64,000 nucleotides of DNA from NCBI GenBank assembly GCA_902702965.1, contig CACRXP010000163.1, positions 91,805 through 155,804 of the forward strand, written 5' to 3'. A model generated the notes under the pieces. That model was not told where the DNA came from and made no database searches. It worked only from the letters and a program-made list of their open reading frames with translations. Origin of the DNA: Spirometra erinaceieuropaei. Taxonomy: Eukaryota > Platyhelminthes > Cestoda > Diphyllobothriidea > Diphyllobothriidae. Below, one piece after another: positions 1 through 10,125 of the stretch. A program made the position numbers and the translations under genes. Each line of letters starts with the position of its first letter. Positions within the stretch are counted from its first letter, which is position 1.

Positions 1-267
1 TATTTTTCCTTTTAACAACCAAGCAGTGTTTCATCTTGACGGTGAAATTATCCCTTCGCTCTGGGACCTCAGCTCGTTCCCTCATTATTTTGCCAAAACA
101 CCTCTGCATAAAGTGAGCCTGGTAGTCATCTGGTGGATTCTAGATGCATTACTTAGAAAAGCCTGCTTGGGCAGTCAGCATGTCGTATCAGCTTTGGTGG
201 ATTCCAGACGTTGCAGTAGGTTGGGTGGGTAACTTGACCCAAATGTGATAAAACTCTTGTCGCCCGG

Positions 268-345
268 CGGGGCCTCGTAGCTCAAGTGGTTAGGGCGTTG
301 GCTGCACTAAAGCCTCCCCTTGTTCTTGTGAGTCCGAATCCCACT
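268..345 (+). repeat. tRNA-like sequence, probable SINE head or tRNA pseudogene
   Basis: The stretch contains a good pol III A-box-like motif (TAGCTCAAGTGGTTAGGGCG) followed about 45 nt later by a decayed B-box region (GAGTCCGAATCCCAC, against the usual GGTTCGAATCC). A convincing cloverleaf with closed acceptor and T arms cannot be drawn by eye, so a functional tRNA is unlikely. It is probably a tRNA-derived SINE head or a pseudogene. Confidence 0.45.
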
Positions 346-1781
346 GATGCACTGACTTTTTCGCAGTTGGGTCAAGGTGAAGGATATATTGGATTGTTAC
401 TGGCCTCCGCGTCTTTTTGTTCAGTATTCCGAGCTGGCACCGACTTTTTCATGTGTAAGTGGGCAAAACGAGTTCTTACACAAGACAATACACCTTCGAC
501 TCTTTCATGGGTTCCGAACCCTCACACACACACCCAGTCTACGCACACAGTTAGTTGCATTCACTAACCGATGGTAGAAAACTACTAAGAAACCGTTCCT
601 AAACACAACCCACGGACCGCCGGCAAAACTCAGTGCAGATGTGGGATGCAGCATGTTGGTAGCATCAACGATGTGCTTGATACGATAAATATAAAGTTAA
701 CACGAACTTCCTATAGAAAGGATACTCAAGTGCCTAGTTTCCTGAAGGTGGTAGGTGTACGCCGACCAGCATCCTCGGACATTTTATTTAAACACTGCAC
801 TATCAGCGACGGTAAGCTGTAGACGGATTGGTTGAAATATTACTTATTATTCCTAATGGCTGTCCTTTTGGTGCTTTGGTTGCACTTGCGCATGGGTCTC
901 CCGATTTTACTTAAACTCACGTCCGAGGATGTCTAATGCTTGGAGTTAATAAGCTTCTAAATTCGCGGAAAGGTGTCGCCTTGAACCTGGACTCCTATCC
1001 CGAATACAGTCCTGATCTGAGCGCCAACATGAATTTAGAGCACAGCAGGGACGCTTGCCGTTGAAATGTTTCATGTTATCCTAGAGAAGATTTGCCCGTA
1101 CTGTGAGAGTCCGCTGATCAGGTAAGGGGGAATTCGTTTTGAAGTTCAAAGTTCAGTATGTGTTCTTTATTGGCGTTTACAGTAAGAGTTAGTTCTAGGC
1201 CGTTGGTAATAAAATACTACCCAGAGGCTGCGCATCGGATTCTGTTTGCCCTTGTGAGCTAAGTTGATCGAGATACGTAATATGATATGTGTGCACTTGT
1301 GCGCCAAAATTAAATCGGTTGGCTGGGTCCGTGTGAGATAGGCATTACCGGGCATTTTGTAAGCCTAAACTAGATTGCAGATTTTCAAATGCGATGAGGA
1401 TCTACTCGCCGTGGAAGCTCCGTTTTTGCTAAAACCTGCACCTAGTCAATTGTCTCGTGCGATGAGTTACCATGTTGAAAGTCTATAAAGACATAGGAAA
1501 TTCATGTGGTAATAATAGTAATAAGTAAGATCAGAGGCGTTCTCTTCGGCTATCGGCAGGGAGCGATGGCACAGTGACGGAAGTCAAGGAGGCTTCCGAA
1601 TGTCCAATCTGGCACTTTTACACTGACGAGTAAGTTTTAAACGGAAGTGAGTGTTATTTTCACCACTGTCAAGTTTGTTACGTCTCCGAAGGACAAATAT
1701 CTTGTCGAAATCATGGCACATTACTCCCTCCATTTTAGGTTATGAGTCCTTCTGCGTTGTTGTGATCCTGTTTTACAAGAT

Positions 1782-1941
<160 letters not shown>

Positions 1942-3034
1942 TGTTACTTTTTTAGCAAACGTGCATAAGCATATAGGCCGATAAAACTGCTAATATCCCT
2001 TCCGACTCATTGATTCCAGAGACTTGAACGTCCGCAGCTCATCTTTCTTTCCGCTCGAACATTCCGTCACAGTTTTAGGTGGGGCTTAGCTACCACACAA
2101 GCCCTCAACTGGTTTCCGAAGTGGATTTGTTTTTGCGGGTGCTGTTCTTTCGGTCCATTGCTAACTGTGCACAGGGCGCTGTGCCAGCATTTTCTGCAAA
2201 TTAATGCAAATTTAGTCGTATTTGATGGTCCTGTTTGACCGTTGTTGTAGCAGAACGTATGTAGCACAGGATAATTCTTTCTGCTGCGCCGAACGAGTGT
2301 AACCCTGCCCCAGATTGCTCTACCTTCTGAACTTTCCGATTGGTTGGTCCTATTTGCTAGCGTCGCTGCTGTTTTTACCATCCTGATGACAGCTCAAACC
2401 GAGCGAGCGCGTGGATCAACCGGAATTTAACACCTACTGTCGTCGGAACCCCGGGAATCTGAACCTGATGAAGGACGCCATCAATCAGAGCAAGTTTTAC
2501 TCACCAACTACCTTGTCTTTAGTAAGTGGATCAACTGACAGCGCCTTCTTCCTGCGTTCCACGTCCCAGCCACTGGAGTGTCATCTGCAGCAACCTACGA
2601 AATGGCAACCTGAAGCTCACCTACCTCGCCTGCCCTATCCAGTGAGGACAGGGGAATATACGGTTGGTCGACTACTTCAAGTTTATATAATTGTCGCCAT
2701 TGTTCTAGAGATTTAGACTGACCTGTAGAGATCCCCATGAAGTCTTCCTGGCCAAAGTGGAAGAGGCACTGTCTAAGCATAACAAGAAGATGCGCGCTTA
2801 CAAAGAGAGAATCCACAAAGTTAACCCACTTGCTAACCAAAATCCCTGAAAGGAAGAGGTCTATAACTAAAACTGTGTTACTGCGTTGCCACTCACCTGA
2901 TCTGTCAGTTTTCTTCAAAAATGGTTCGTTTTGAACAATTTAACTTTGCTGGGGCGAAATACATTGAAGGGGGACGGGATTCGAATATATTTGTAGAGAG
3001 TCCTGATAGAATAAAATGGTCGATTTCTAGGAAG

Positions 3035-3315
3035 CAGTTCAGAAGAAGATACGATCAATGGAGCAAGAAGTTCATTGGCCCGGTGCGGACTGACAAGCCA
3101 TCAACGCGCCCAATACGACTCCCAGCAGTGATTGCGAGAGTTGTTAGTGGTAGTACGCTTGTGGTCCCACGGCAGCAACGTACTATAAATACTGCACTAC
3201 TTGTGCCTCCATCATCATTATCTGCGACTGTCTCCGATGATAAGTTCGAGTGAGAATCCCAAAAATTTGGCCAATAGACTTCTTGTTCCAATGATTGCAT
3301 CTTCCTCCTCTGATT
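3035..3315 (+). mobile_element. 3' end of a Penelope-like retroelement, copy 1
   Basis: The segment is clearly homologous to 14370-14650: both share gcggactgacaagcca, gtggttgcgagagtt-like and ggtcccacggcagc words, a ctataaatactgcact stretch, and the same order to the end. In copy 2 it follows directly on a recognisable Penelope-type GIY-YIG C-terminus, which is why this copy is assigned to that class. No endonuclease or reverse transcriptase domain is visible upstream here, so it is a 5'-truncated copy. Confidence 0.6.
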
Positions 3316-3429
3316 TGTAGAGTATTTTTTGCCTTGTTGGAAGTGAGGGGTAAAGTTTCACTTAGCTTACTGAATTTTATTTAGTTGTTGAAAGGATACC
3401 TCGATGTCATTTTCTTAACCTCCTCATAA

Positions 3430-3605
3430 ATTGATGGTCAACTTGGAGTAAATCCGTCGAAACGAAGCTTTATAGGCTCAGTGTGGAAGATAATATGAAT
3501 ATTTGAGCCGAAATCCAGCAACTTCGGAGGGATAACCACGCAATATTTGTAAACTGTCGACGGGCAGCCAGTAGCATACTCATGTTGCAGGATTTACTGC
3601 ACCGA
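3430..3605 (+). repeat. Interspersed repeat 'S', 3' portion
   Basis: It shares a diagnostic stretch with the copy at 38430-38583: aacttggagta, then cgaaac, then gatatgaatatttgagc-like sequence, aaatccagcaact, ggataacc, and cgggcagccagtag. The other copies lie at 51640-51935, 52030-52110, 60190-60465 and 61130-61330. The class of the family is not certain: one copy carries a TATA box and a polyadenylation signal, which is LTR-like. Confidence 0.65.
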
Positions 3606-4614
3606 ACTGAACTGAAAGCAAAACAACTGTTGGAGAACCGGGATGCTAACCCCACCCCCCCCCCTTGATTAATCCCGCAAAGCTCATATGGGCCAGGCAG
3701 TAACTTTTCGGACAGGGTTTCATAGGGAGGACCATGCCTTTTAGTCAGTGAATAGTGCTCGCCTATTCTGCCTGGAGATACTCGTCCGCACATATCCGTA
3801 CGTGCCGGTTAAGAATCAGACCAAGCGAAAGCAGAAATTCTGTGCAACTTTCACGCAACGATAATGATTATGTCGCGTTAGGATGCATTTGTCATTGACT
3901 GCCGAATACCGCACGGTACTTGGATGTGCACAAACAAGAGTTTTATGTCACCCCGGTTCAGTTCTGCAGGAGGTCAGAATATTCAGAGAGGTGACACATG
4001 CGGGTGGGCCACGGTCTCGGTGATAAACAAAGAGGTTCTTTGCACTGCTTCTATTGTCGACTCAACTTTAACTCAGTCTTCCAGTTGCCTAGGTCTCAGT
4101 CATTTATTTGTGCAATCCTGCTGTATGCCACCGAGCAGACGCGACGCCTGCCTTAAGATTTTCGTGATATGATTTTAACGACTACTCAGCCATTGATGAA
4201 GCCCAGGTTTGGCCTACTTGGACTGCAGCTTTCCACTTGGATGGCTTTAGGAGGTGGCTCGTGGAGTCTGAGTGACGGCGAGCGCCTGCCGCAGGGGGCA
4301 AAGGCCCGGTGGCGACCGTGACATACAATGGACGGTGCCGAACGAGACGTACGGGCATGACGTGTGCCCTTTGTGGGCCGTCAGGATGTTTACCCATGTA
4401 GCAGCCGCTACACTGCCCCTTTTTGGGCTCCTGGTTGTCAGTCGACAGCTGCAACAACAGTGCTAACCTTTAGGTACATCCTTAGCCTTGACCTGAATCG
4501 CCGCTTTGTAGCGACCGAAGAGGTTGAGGTTAGCACACACAGCGTAACATGGAGCCCTGAAGATAACTCTTGACTGAAAACGAGCTGAACAAGGTTGTTA
4601 GACGCGCATCATTC

Positions 4615-4990
4615 TCAGTAAGGAGAAAGAAGAGATAAACAGGCACAAATTGTATGCTAGGAAAAATGAGATCGGTATATAGAAAAATGGTAAGTGATAC
4701 ACGGGAAAATGAGTTACAACAGGGGGCTGCTCCGTTTGGATGGGAAGGAGACGCCAACCGGTGGGGATTGCAGCGCTGGGGGCAACTGCAGGGATGGCCG
4801 AGGACGGAGCCGACATGGAGCGGGGCAAGCGTTGCGTTAACGACAAGGCTACGGGGGAGGGGGGTCCGACGGGTATGCAACAATTGGGAGCCGGCTATTT
4901 TGGCCGACAAGCGGTCACACAATCTCCGACCTGGATTCGCGCCAATTTTTCACACCTTTAAAGCAACCAAGCTAAGTTCGTTGAACGTTA
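4615..4990 (+). repeat. Interspersed repeat 'T', copy 1
   Basis: This region aligns over its length with 15690-16020. Shared blocks include an acaacag-flanked AT-rich start, ggggattgcagcgctg versus ggggaatacagcgctg, ggagcggggcaa versus tagagcggggaaa, gccgacaagcggtcacac versus actgatacgcggtcacac, and cgcgccaa versus cgcgctccaa. The copies are diverged, with several indels. No coding capacity is conserved between them, so the overlapping open frames on both strands are not supported as genes. The class is unknown. Confidence 0.6.
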
Positions 4991-5946
4991 CACCTTGTCC
5001 AGCTGCGCCGAGTCACAACCGCCCCCACAGACTGACGCCATCTAACACGCGCAGGGCGGCGTCGCCTGTCATCCATGGGTCCTCATGATCCTGAGCGTCT
5101 TACTCAGTCCGTGGGCCAACCTGTCGCCCATTCAATACTTAGCTAGTTACTTGGTCATGCTGGCACAGAGATGCCAGACTTTCGTAAACGACATCGCCCC
5201 TTACGCGCCACCGAACGGGAGCTTTATTCTGGTCCACAAGCAACCAGCCAACTCACGGCAACCTGTCCTGTGTATAGAATACAGCGGTTCCAGTAGCTCG
5301 TTGACTTCTGGCATTAGTTGATCTGATATCCTTCACAGCTGCAACCCCATAAACAGGAAGGACCCGGAGCTCTGTCAGTTAAACAGTGATGCCAATTCGA
5401 TTCTCCACTGACGCACCTCATCACCTAACCCAAACGATGATAACAGCGACTTGGGAACAGTTTTCCACGACTAGTGCAATAAGCTGCAACAATAAGCTTT
5501 TGAAGGAGCCTAAAGAAGTAGCTGATCTTCGCTCGAAATAGTAGCAAATGCCTCTTCTTCCTGTAAGTTACAGTCATTGTCAGATAATGTGGCTGTCTAC
5601 GAAATTGACAATTTTGGTGTTCGAGGTAAGACTGGGCGTGCAGAAGTACCCAAAATTAACCATTTGTATCTAAGAGATGCTAACTACTTCCCCAGCGCAA
5701 TTAATTTAACCCTGGCTGCAGTCGAAAAAGGTCCACGCTGGCCTCTTTTGCGATGTAACCGATTGGAAAGAAGTATGCATATTGATATGGAGAGTGCAAG
5801 CGGCGTAGAGCCACGGCCTAAGGCGTTGAACAGGGGGCCAAACCGGCGGCTTGAGACACGCGTGTAGACGGCCGTCCGGCGTGCACTGCAGCGCCGAGCA
5901 CGTGTGGTGGCTTTGCTCACGTGTGCGGCCCAATCAATGGCTGGTC

Positions 5947-5954
5947 GAACATTC
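5947..5954 (+). promoter_or_regulatory. Heat-shock element, two units
   Basis: The sequence reads GAA-ca-TTC with correct 5-bp phasing, and a third imperfect unit (GAT in place of GAA) follows at 5957. It lies about 145 bp upstream of the TATA box of the LTR-like unit. Confidence 0.5.
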
Positions 5955-6025
5955 CGGATGTTTTTGCGGGGAGGGGGGGTATCGCGCACGCGGTGGCCAA
6001 TCAGCGACCAGCACGCCACGAGCAG

Positions 6026-6038
6026 GAACATTCTAGAA
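6026..6038 (+). promoter_or_regulatory. Perfect three-unit heat-shock element
   Basis: The sequence GAACATTCTAGAA contains three alternating GAA/TTC pentamers in exact 5-bp register, the canonical binding site for a heat-shock factor trimer. It sits 58 bp upstream of the TATA box at 6096. Confidence 0.65.
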
Positions 6039-6073
6039 CGCCCTCAACGGCTGGCACGCGATTGGGCGCAATG

Positions 6074-6103
6074 TTCCAGAACGCACAGGAGCCAATATAA
6101 ATA
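6074..6103 (+). promoter_or_regulatory. Proximal heat-shock half-site pair, CCAAT and TATA box
   Basis: TTC-ca-GAA (6074-6081) is a third heat-shock-like pair. CCAAT (6092-6096) overlaps the start of TATAAATA (6096-6103). Transcription would be expected to start near 6125-6135, just before the AATAAA at 6150. Confidence 0.55.
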
Positions 6104-6779
6104 GCGCATCTTTCTGATGAGTTGTAACTCCTCGTGTCCGCGAGTTGTCAATAAAGTGCTTGTCCTCCGAACCGGCTCTCCTCCTGTCCTACATTTCTTC
6201 CGGGTCATAACACATACGAATATCAGAAATATAAGAAGATAAATGCGACATTGATTCCGGCTTCGTCTGCTTTCATTCAGGCAATCAGTCGCAAGTACTT
6301 GCGCACACTTACATGCACAGGGCAGAAAATCCACAGACATGATTTATTAGATGTGCCATAAATGTACTAGGGTCTTGCTACCTGGACTCCTCGCAAAGGT
6401 ATACAGGTGGAAGCTGGGTTCTAGGAACTGTTTTTGACACGCATGAGTGACTCCTGACTGTTCAGTATTTGCGCTGCCGGCATGTGATGCAAGCCTAGGC
6501 AAGCAGTTATGCAGTCAGAGAAGTGATTAACTGAATGAGGATAGAGAAATCAAAAAGAGAGTCGCGAATGCACATTTGGGTACATGGCAGCAACTTATGA
6601 ATGTTGCGTTAGTACTGTCAAAAGGTATTGCGCGAGGGATATGAAGGTAGGCGGCTGAGTCAGGGCCAGCAGCGAAACTGTACTGAACACATTGGTGGAG
6701 AACGATGGCACTGCATTGCCATTCTGCTATTGGCGGAACAGTTTTGGAGGAGTGAAGATCCACCACATTCCAATGCATG

Positions 6780-7489
6780 TACAGTAGGTGTGCTGTCTCA
6801 TGAAATGTTGACCGGAATTCTGAAATGTGCCTTCGGTTCGTAAAAATTGCTCAAGTAGGGTTTTAGTATAAATTGCCGTGCAGCATAATCCCGAGATATT
6901 CCAGTCAGATGGGGATTTGGGCTTTTGAATGAAATTCTTTTCGGCCGTCTGAAAAGACTTAACCCTGCGAAAATAACCACTTAAATAGTGTGAAAAATCC
7001 CCATTGATTTTAGGCGCCTTTACATATATTTTATATAAAACGCCCACCAAAATATCCTTTCCTTTATTTGCTTGGAAGCAAATTGCATGCTAAAATTGTA
7101 TACTCAAAGAAAGACTGTCTTTTGGTTTCAGCCAATTTTTTACTTATGAGATTTTGAAGACCGCAAATGTTTATTCATACGGCGTCGCGTCAGCACGTTT
7201 ATTAATGCCACTTATCAATTATACGACATGGTTCACATCCATTGTATAATTTTATGATTGCTATATGACGCATTCCTAATGGTTTAGAGAAATGTGTGCT
7301 TTTACTCTGACAAAATGTGTACAGCAAGTAATTTGAAAACCCTGAATACAGGGCAGCGGCAGGTCGCTGAAAATTTTTCAAAAATTGTAGGTTTTTGGAA
7401 ACCGGAAGATATACTTTCTTTGCGTATGAAATTTGAAGAAGATGCAACCATATAAGCGTAAGAAAGAATGTCTTTGTGGGCGCTTCCTG

Positions 7490-7492
<3 letters not shown>
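6780..7492 (+). mobile_element. Foldback/Tc1-like non-autonomous element, 3'-truncated copy
   Basis: The left end (TACAGTAGGTGTG..., then tcatgaaatgttgac, aattctgaaatgtg) matches the ends of the copies at 29833 and 39901. The body follows the same order as 39901-40480: cagcataatcc, ccattgattttaggc, tatattttatat-aaa, gaagaccgc, catccattg-aaaattttatga. The beginning of the right arm is visible near 7440-7490, then the copy is interrupted by the (AT)n tract. It has no transposase and is presumably mobilised by a Tc1/mariner enzyme. Confidence 0.65.

Positions 7493-7528
<36 letters not shown>
7493..7528 (+). repeat. (AT)n microsatellite
   Basis: A perfect TA dinucleotide tract lies exactly at the junction between the truncated foldback element and the start of the 7528-8011 repeat. 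A similar short TA tract (about 8000-8016) closes the far side of that repeat. Confidence 0.95.
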
Positions 7529-7531
<3 letters not shown>

Positions 7532-8011
7532 CATGAGCAGCTCGCTAAGAGTGCAACAGGCCAGACGCAGACAGCTGTTTCACGGTCGTTACCGATCATC
7601 AGTACGTCATAGGCCTTATGAAGTGAGGTATATAAGCATGTCAAGTGGGCGTTTGACCCTCACTGTTGTGGTTAGGATCTCACTCGATCCCATTCTGTCC
7701 GCCCGCCAGCTTCCTACTGGCGACAACGAACGCTATGTCAGAGGACACATACCACATATAATACATGAGCAGCTCGCTAATAGTGCAACAGGCCAGACGC
7801 AGACAGCTGTTTCACGGTCGTTACCGATCATCAGTACGTCATAGGCCTGTTGCACTCTTAGCGAGCTGCTCATGTATTATATGTGGTATGTGTCCTCTGA
7901 CACAGCGTTCGTTGTCGCCAGTAGGAAGCTGGCGGGCGGACAGAATGGGATCGAGTGAGATCCTAACCACAACAGTGAGGGTCAAACGCCCACTTGACAT
8001 GCATATATATA
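7528..8011. repeat. Composite repeat: direct repeat plus near-perfect inverted repeat with about 165-bp arms
   Basis: Block A (7530-7615, beginning tacatgagcagctcgcta) recurs almost exactly at 7759-7848. Block 7629-7793 then recurs as its reverse complement at 7844-8011, leaving a central loop of about 50 bp (7794-7843). Only a few mismatches are visible in the arms (for example taatagtg/taagagtg and gctatgtc/gctgtgtc), so the structure is young compared with every other repeat here. It is bounded by TA tracts. Open frames on both strands are mirror images of the palindrome and are not genes. Confidence 0.9.
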
Positions 8012-8523
8012 TATATCAGAGGGGAGACGACAGAGTCTGGTGGGTATATTGATACAGCACTGTTTCGGGCTTGTTTGCCTTCATTCAGCCAATCATAACC
8101 CTGGCCATCAGCTTGTACCGGAAACACAAACATGCGCACAGACGCACCTGGCGCAGCTGGTCCACCAATGGGGTCTACCAGATGGGTCATAAGCACTTCA
8201 TCGAACCGAAGTTCATCAGTGCCTTGCCACCTGCCAATCTCTGTCGCTGCAGATCGGGTATTTATTCACTCAGGAATGGGCGCACACCGATCCATTGGCT
8301 TCCAGAAGGCACAATTTAAATGGAACAGATTGTTTGGGCAAGGGCAGCAAACCTTATTACGTAAATATTTCGACGCTGATTCCCCAGGTCGTCGTCAGAC
8401 GTGCAGTATATGTGTAAAACTGTTTAAATTTTCAAACGTACCTGAGAAAATTGATGTTGCTTGATCATTTCTGCAAATATGCCTTCATTGTGGACTGACG
8501 TCTCGTTCAAAATGGCTGTGTCG

Positions 8524-9128
8524 CGGTAAGATCGCAGTTGGTAACCAGTCAATATACGGTAATACTGTCGACGCACGTACTTGTTATCAGTAGGTGTGCT
8601 CTTACTGATTTAGGCAGGTCGCCCGTTTAGGTCAGGCTGTTAGGTTTAGTGAGGGTTAGGGTTAGGCGTAGGTTAAGTTTTAGAGTTAGGGTTTGCATTT
8701 TAGGGTCAGGTTTCAGTGTTAGGGTTTACGTTCTCGTCAGGGCTACGGTTAAGGTTAAGGTTAGGGTTACGGTTAGGGTTAGGCTTAAGCTTATGGTTAG
8801 GGTTAGGACTATGGCTAGGTTTTGGGTTAGCGTAGGGTTTTAGAATTTTGGTTACGTTTCGGTTTTGAGGCTTAGGATTAGGCTTTACGGTTGCTCTCAG
8901 GGTTGTATTTTAGGGTTAACCATAGGGTTTAAATTTCTGTCATTATTCCACTTCCTTAAATCTTCCCAGCACTTTCCCTGGTAACTTTATTTTTACCCAG
9001 AAACTCCAGCATTCCTCTACCAGTCCTTTCATTTACCCCACCCATATAACCCCGTTTCCCACCATTCCCGTGCGACAGGGACCTGGCTGTCCGCGTCCCC
9101 ATTCCTGGCTACCAACTGCGATCTAACC
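8524..9128 (+). repeat. Telomere-like repeat unit, copy 1
   Basis: Three parts are seen: a unique head (8524-8640, with cttgttatcagtaggtgtgct and aggcaggtcgcccgttt), about 290 bp of degenerate TTAGGG/GGTTAG-type repeats (8641-8930), and a unique tail (8931-9128, with ccagcattcctctaccag and cctggctaccaactgcgat). The same head, degenerate array and tail occur in the same order at 56550-57232. It is therefore a dispersed unit, not a chromosome end. Open frames in it are low-complexity Arg/Val/Leu translations of the array. Confidence 0.85.
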
Positions 9129-9329
9129 AGGCTCTTAAGCGTCCTTCGGGGAAGAAGTAAATATCAGGTCATATTGCCAAGTACCCGAGACAAACTGAAC
9201 CAAACATGACTGAGATTTATGCACTGTCCGAAGTACCACTACAACCAACAGTATCCTTAATCGTTGCACTCAGTTAGAAAATTTATAGGTCGCTGTTCTA
9301 CAAATTCTATCCATTGACCAAGAGTTGTG

Positions 9330-9985
9330 GAATATCAATGAAGAATTCCATCGGGTTAATGAACAAACTACGGGGACTCGTCATTGTTGCAGATGAAAAA
9401 ATGGTATCTTTCGATGTTGTCTCTCTCACTTTCCATATCCATACCATTAAAGTTGGTCGGGCAATACACGGAAGAACTACTACAGTCCTGTGGCACAGAT
9501 GTTCCGACACCTTCTTTGCTTTAACTCTTGAATCTCTGTCTAGAAACCAACTTTTCATCCTCCCAATAATATTATCAGCACGTAATGTGAGCCCGTATGG
9601 GGTCACCTATTTCTAGTTTCCTGACTGAGGTCATGATGCAAAAATTGAAGGCTACGGCCCTACTATGAGTCAGCCCCAAATTCTGGGTAGGCTGTGTTGA
9701 TGACACGTTTGTCATAGTTAAAAGGGACCAACTGAAAACACTGCACAGCATTATGAATTAAACGGTACCAGGAATCTCGCTTACACTCAAAAAAGAAGTT
9801 GACGATAAACTTCCGTTTCTTGGTGTCCTCCTATAGCAAAAGACCGATGGGAGGTTGCACATCGTTTTACCCCAAAGAGCTTTAGCGAAAGTTATCTTGC
9901 ATTACGGGAGAAAGCACGCAATCGCTCACAAACGAGGTAATGTTAACATACTATCTAATCGACAAAAAATCCGATAATCATAACA
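9330..9985 (+). pseudogene. Penelope-like reverse transcriptase remnant, lineage 1
   Basis: Reading forward, 9411 begins MVSFDVVSLTFHIH, the Penelope RT motif usually seen as SFDVVSLFT. Then, in a single frame from 9597, come MGSPISSFLTEVMMQKLKA, an in-frame stop, CVDDTFVIVKRDQL (the catalytic YxDD region with C for Y), a second stop, LPFLGVLL, a third stop, and VILHYGRKHAIAHKRG. These are RT motifs 3 to about 7 in the correct order. At least three stops and a frame change before 9597 show it is dead. A SINE fragment interrupts it near 9990, and no GIY-YIG part remains here. Confidence 0.8.
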
Positions 9986-9989
9986 TCGC

Positions 9990-10125
9990 ATCCGACGATG
10001 TCCACTCTGTGCTCCACAACAAGGTGAAGCAGGCACGGTGACTTGAGCGTGATTTAGTTTATAGCGAATGTAGACATGCGCTGCACTTATCGCATTCTCT
10101 CCTCCCCCACCCGGGCGGTGAAGAT
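9990..10125 (-). repeat. tRNA-headed SINE-like family 'Q', tail fragment
   Basis: It matches the copy at 36325-36450 (ccgacgatgtccac, gtgctccac, gcaggcacggtgactt, tagtttatagcgaatgt, ctctcctcccc). Only the part distal to the tRNA-like head is present. It abuts the decayed Penelope RT at about 9985, so it may have inserted into that element. Confidence 0.65.

Larger units (their letters stand above)
5863..6212 (+). mobile_element. LTR-like promoter unit with heat-shock elements, possible solo LTR
   Basis: A compact unit runs from a TG start (5863, or 5903) to a CA end (6192, or 6212) and contains, in LTR order, an enhancer-like zone, CCAAT boxes, a TATA box (TATAAATA, 6096-6103) and, about 50 bp later, AATAAA (6150-6155). 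This is the U3-R-U5 arrangement of a retrotransposon LTR. The enhancer zone has three heat-shock-element-like clusters. No primer binding site or gag/pol frame follows and no target-site duplication could be fixed, so a solo LTR is likeliest. The alternative is the detached promoter of a heat-shock gene. Confidence 0.5.

Noticed and set aside
2730..2860. Possible exon encoding HEVFLAKVEEALSKHNKKMR
   Set aside because: Protein-like composition, but it is closed by a stop without a donor and no family or second exon could be identified.
6111..6160. Possible hammerhead ribozyme in the LTR-like unit (CTGATGAG core word at 6114)
   Set aside because: The required GAAA after stem II and a cleavage-site stem were not found; only small hairpins (gagtt/aactc, ctcg/cgag) are present.
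8641..8930. Chromosome end (telomere)
   Set aside because: The array is short, degenerate, and flanked by non-telomeric sequence on both sides that is shared with 56550-57232.
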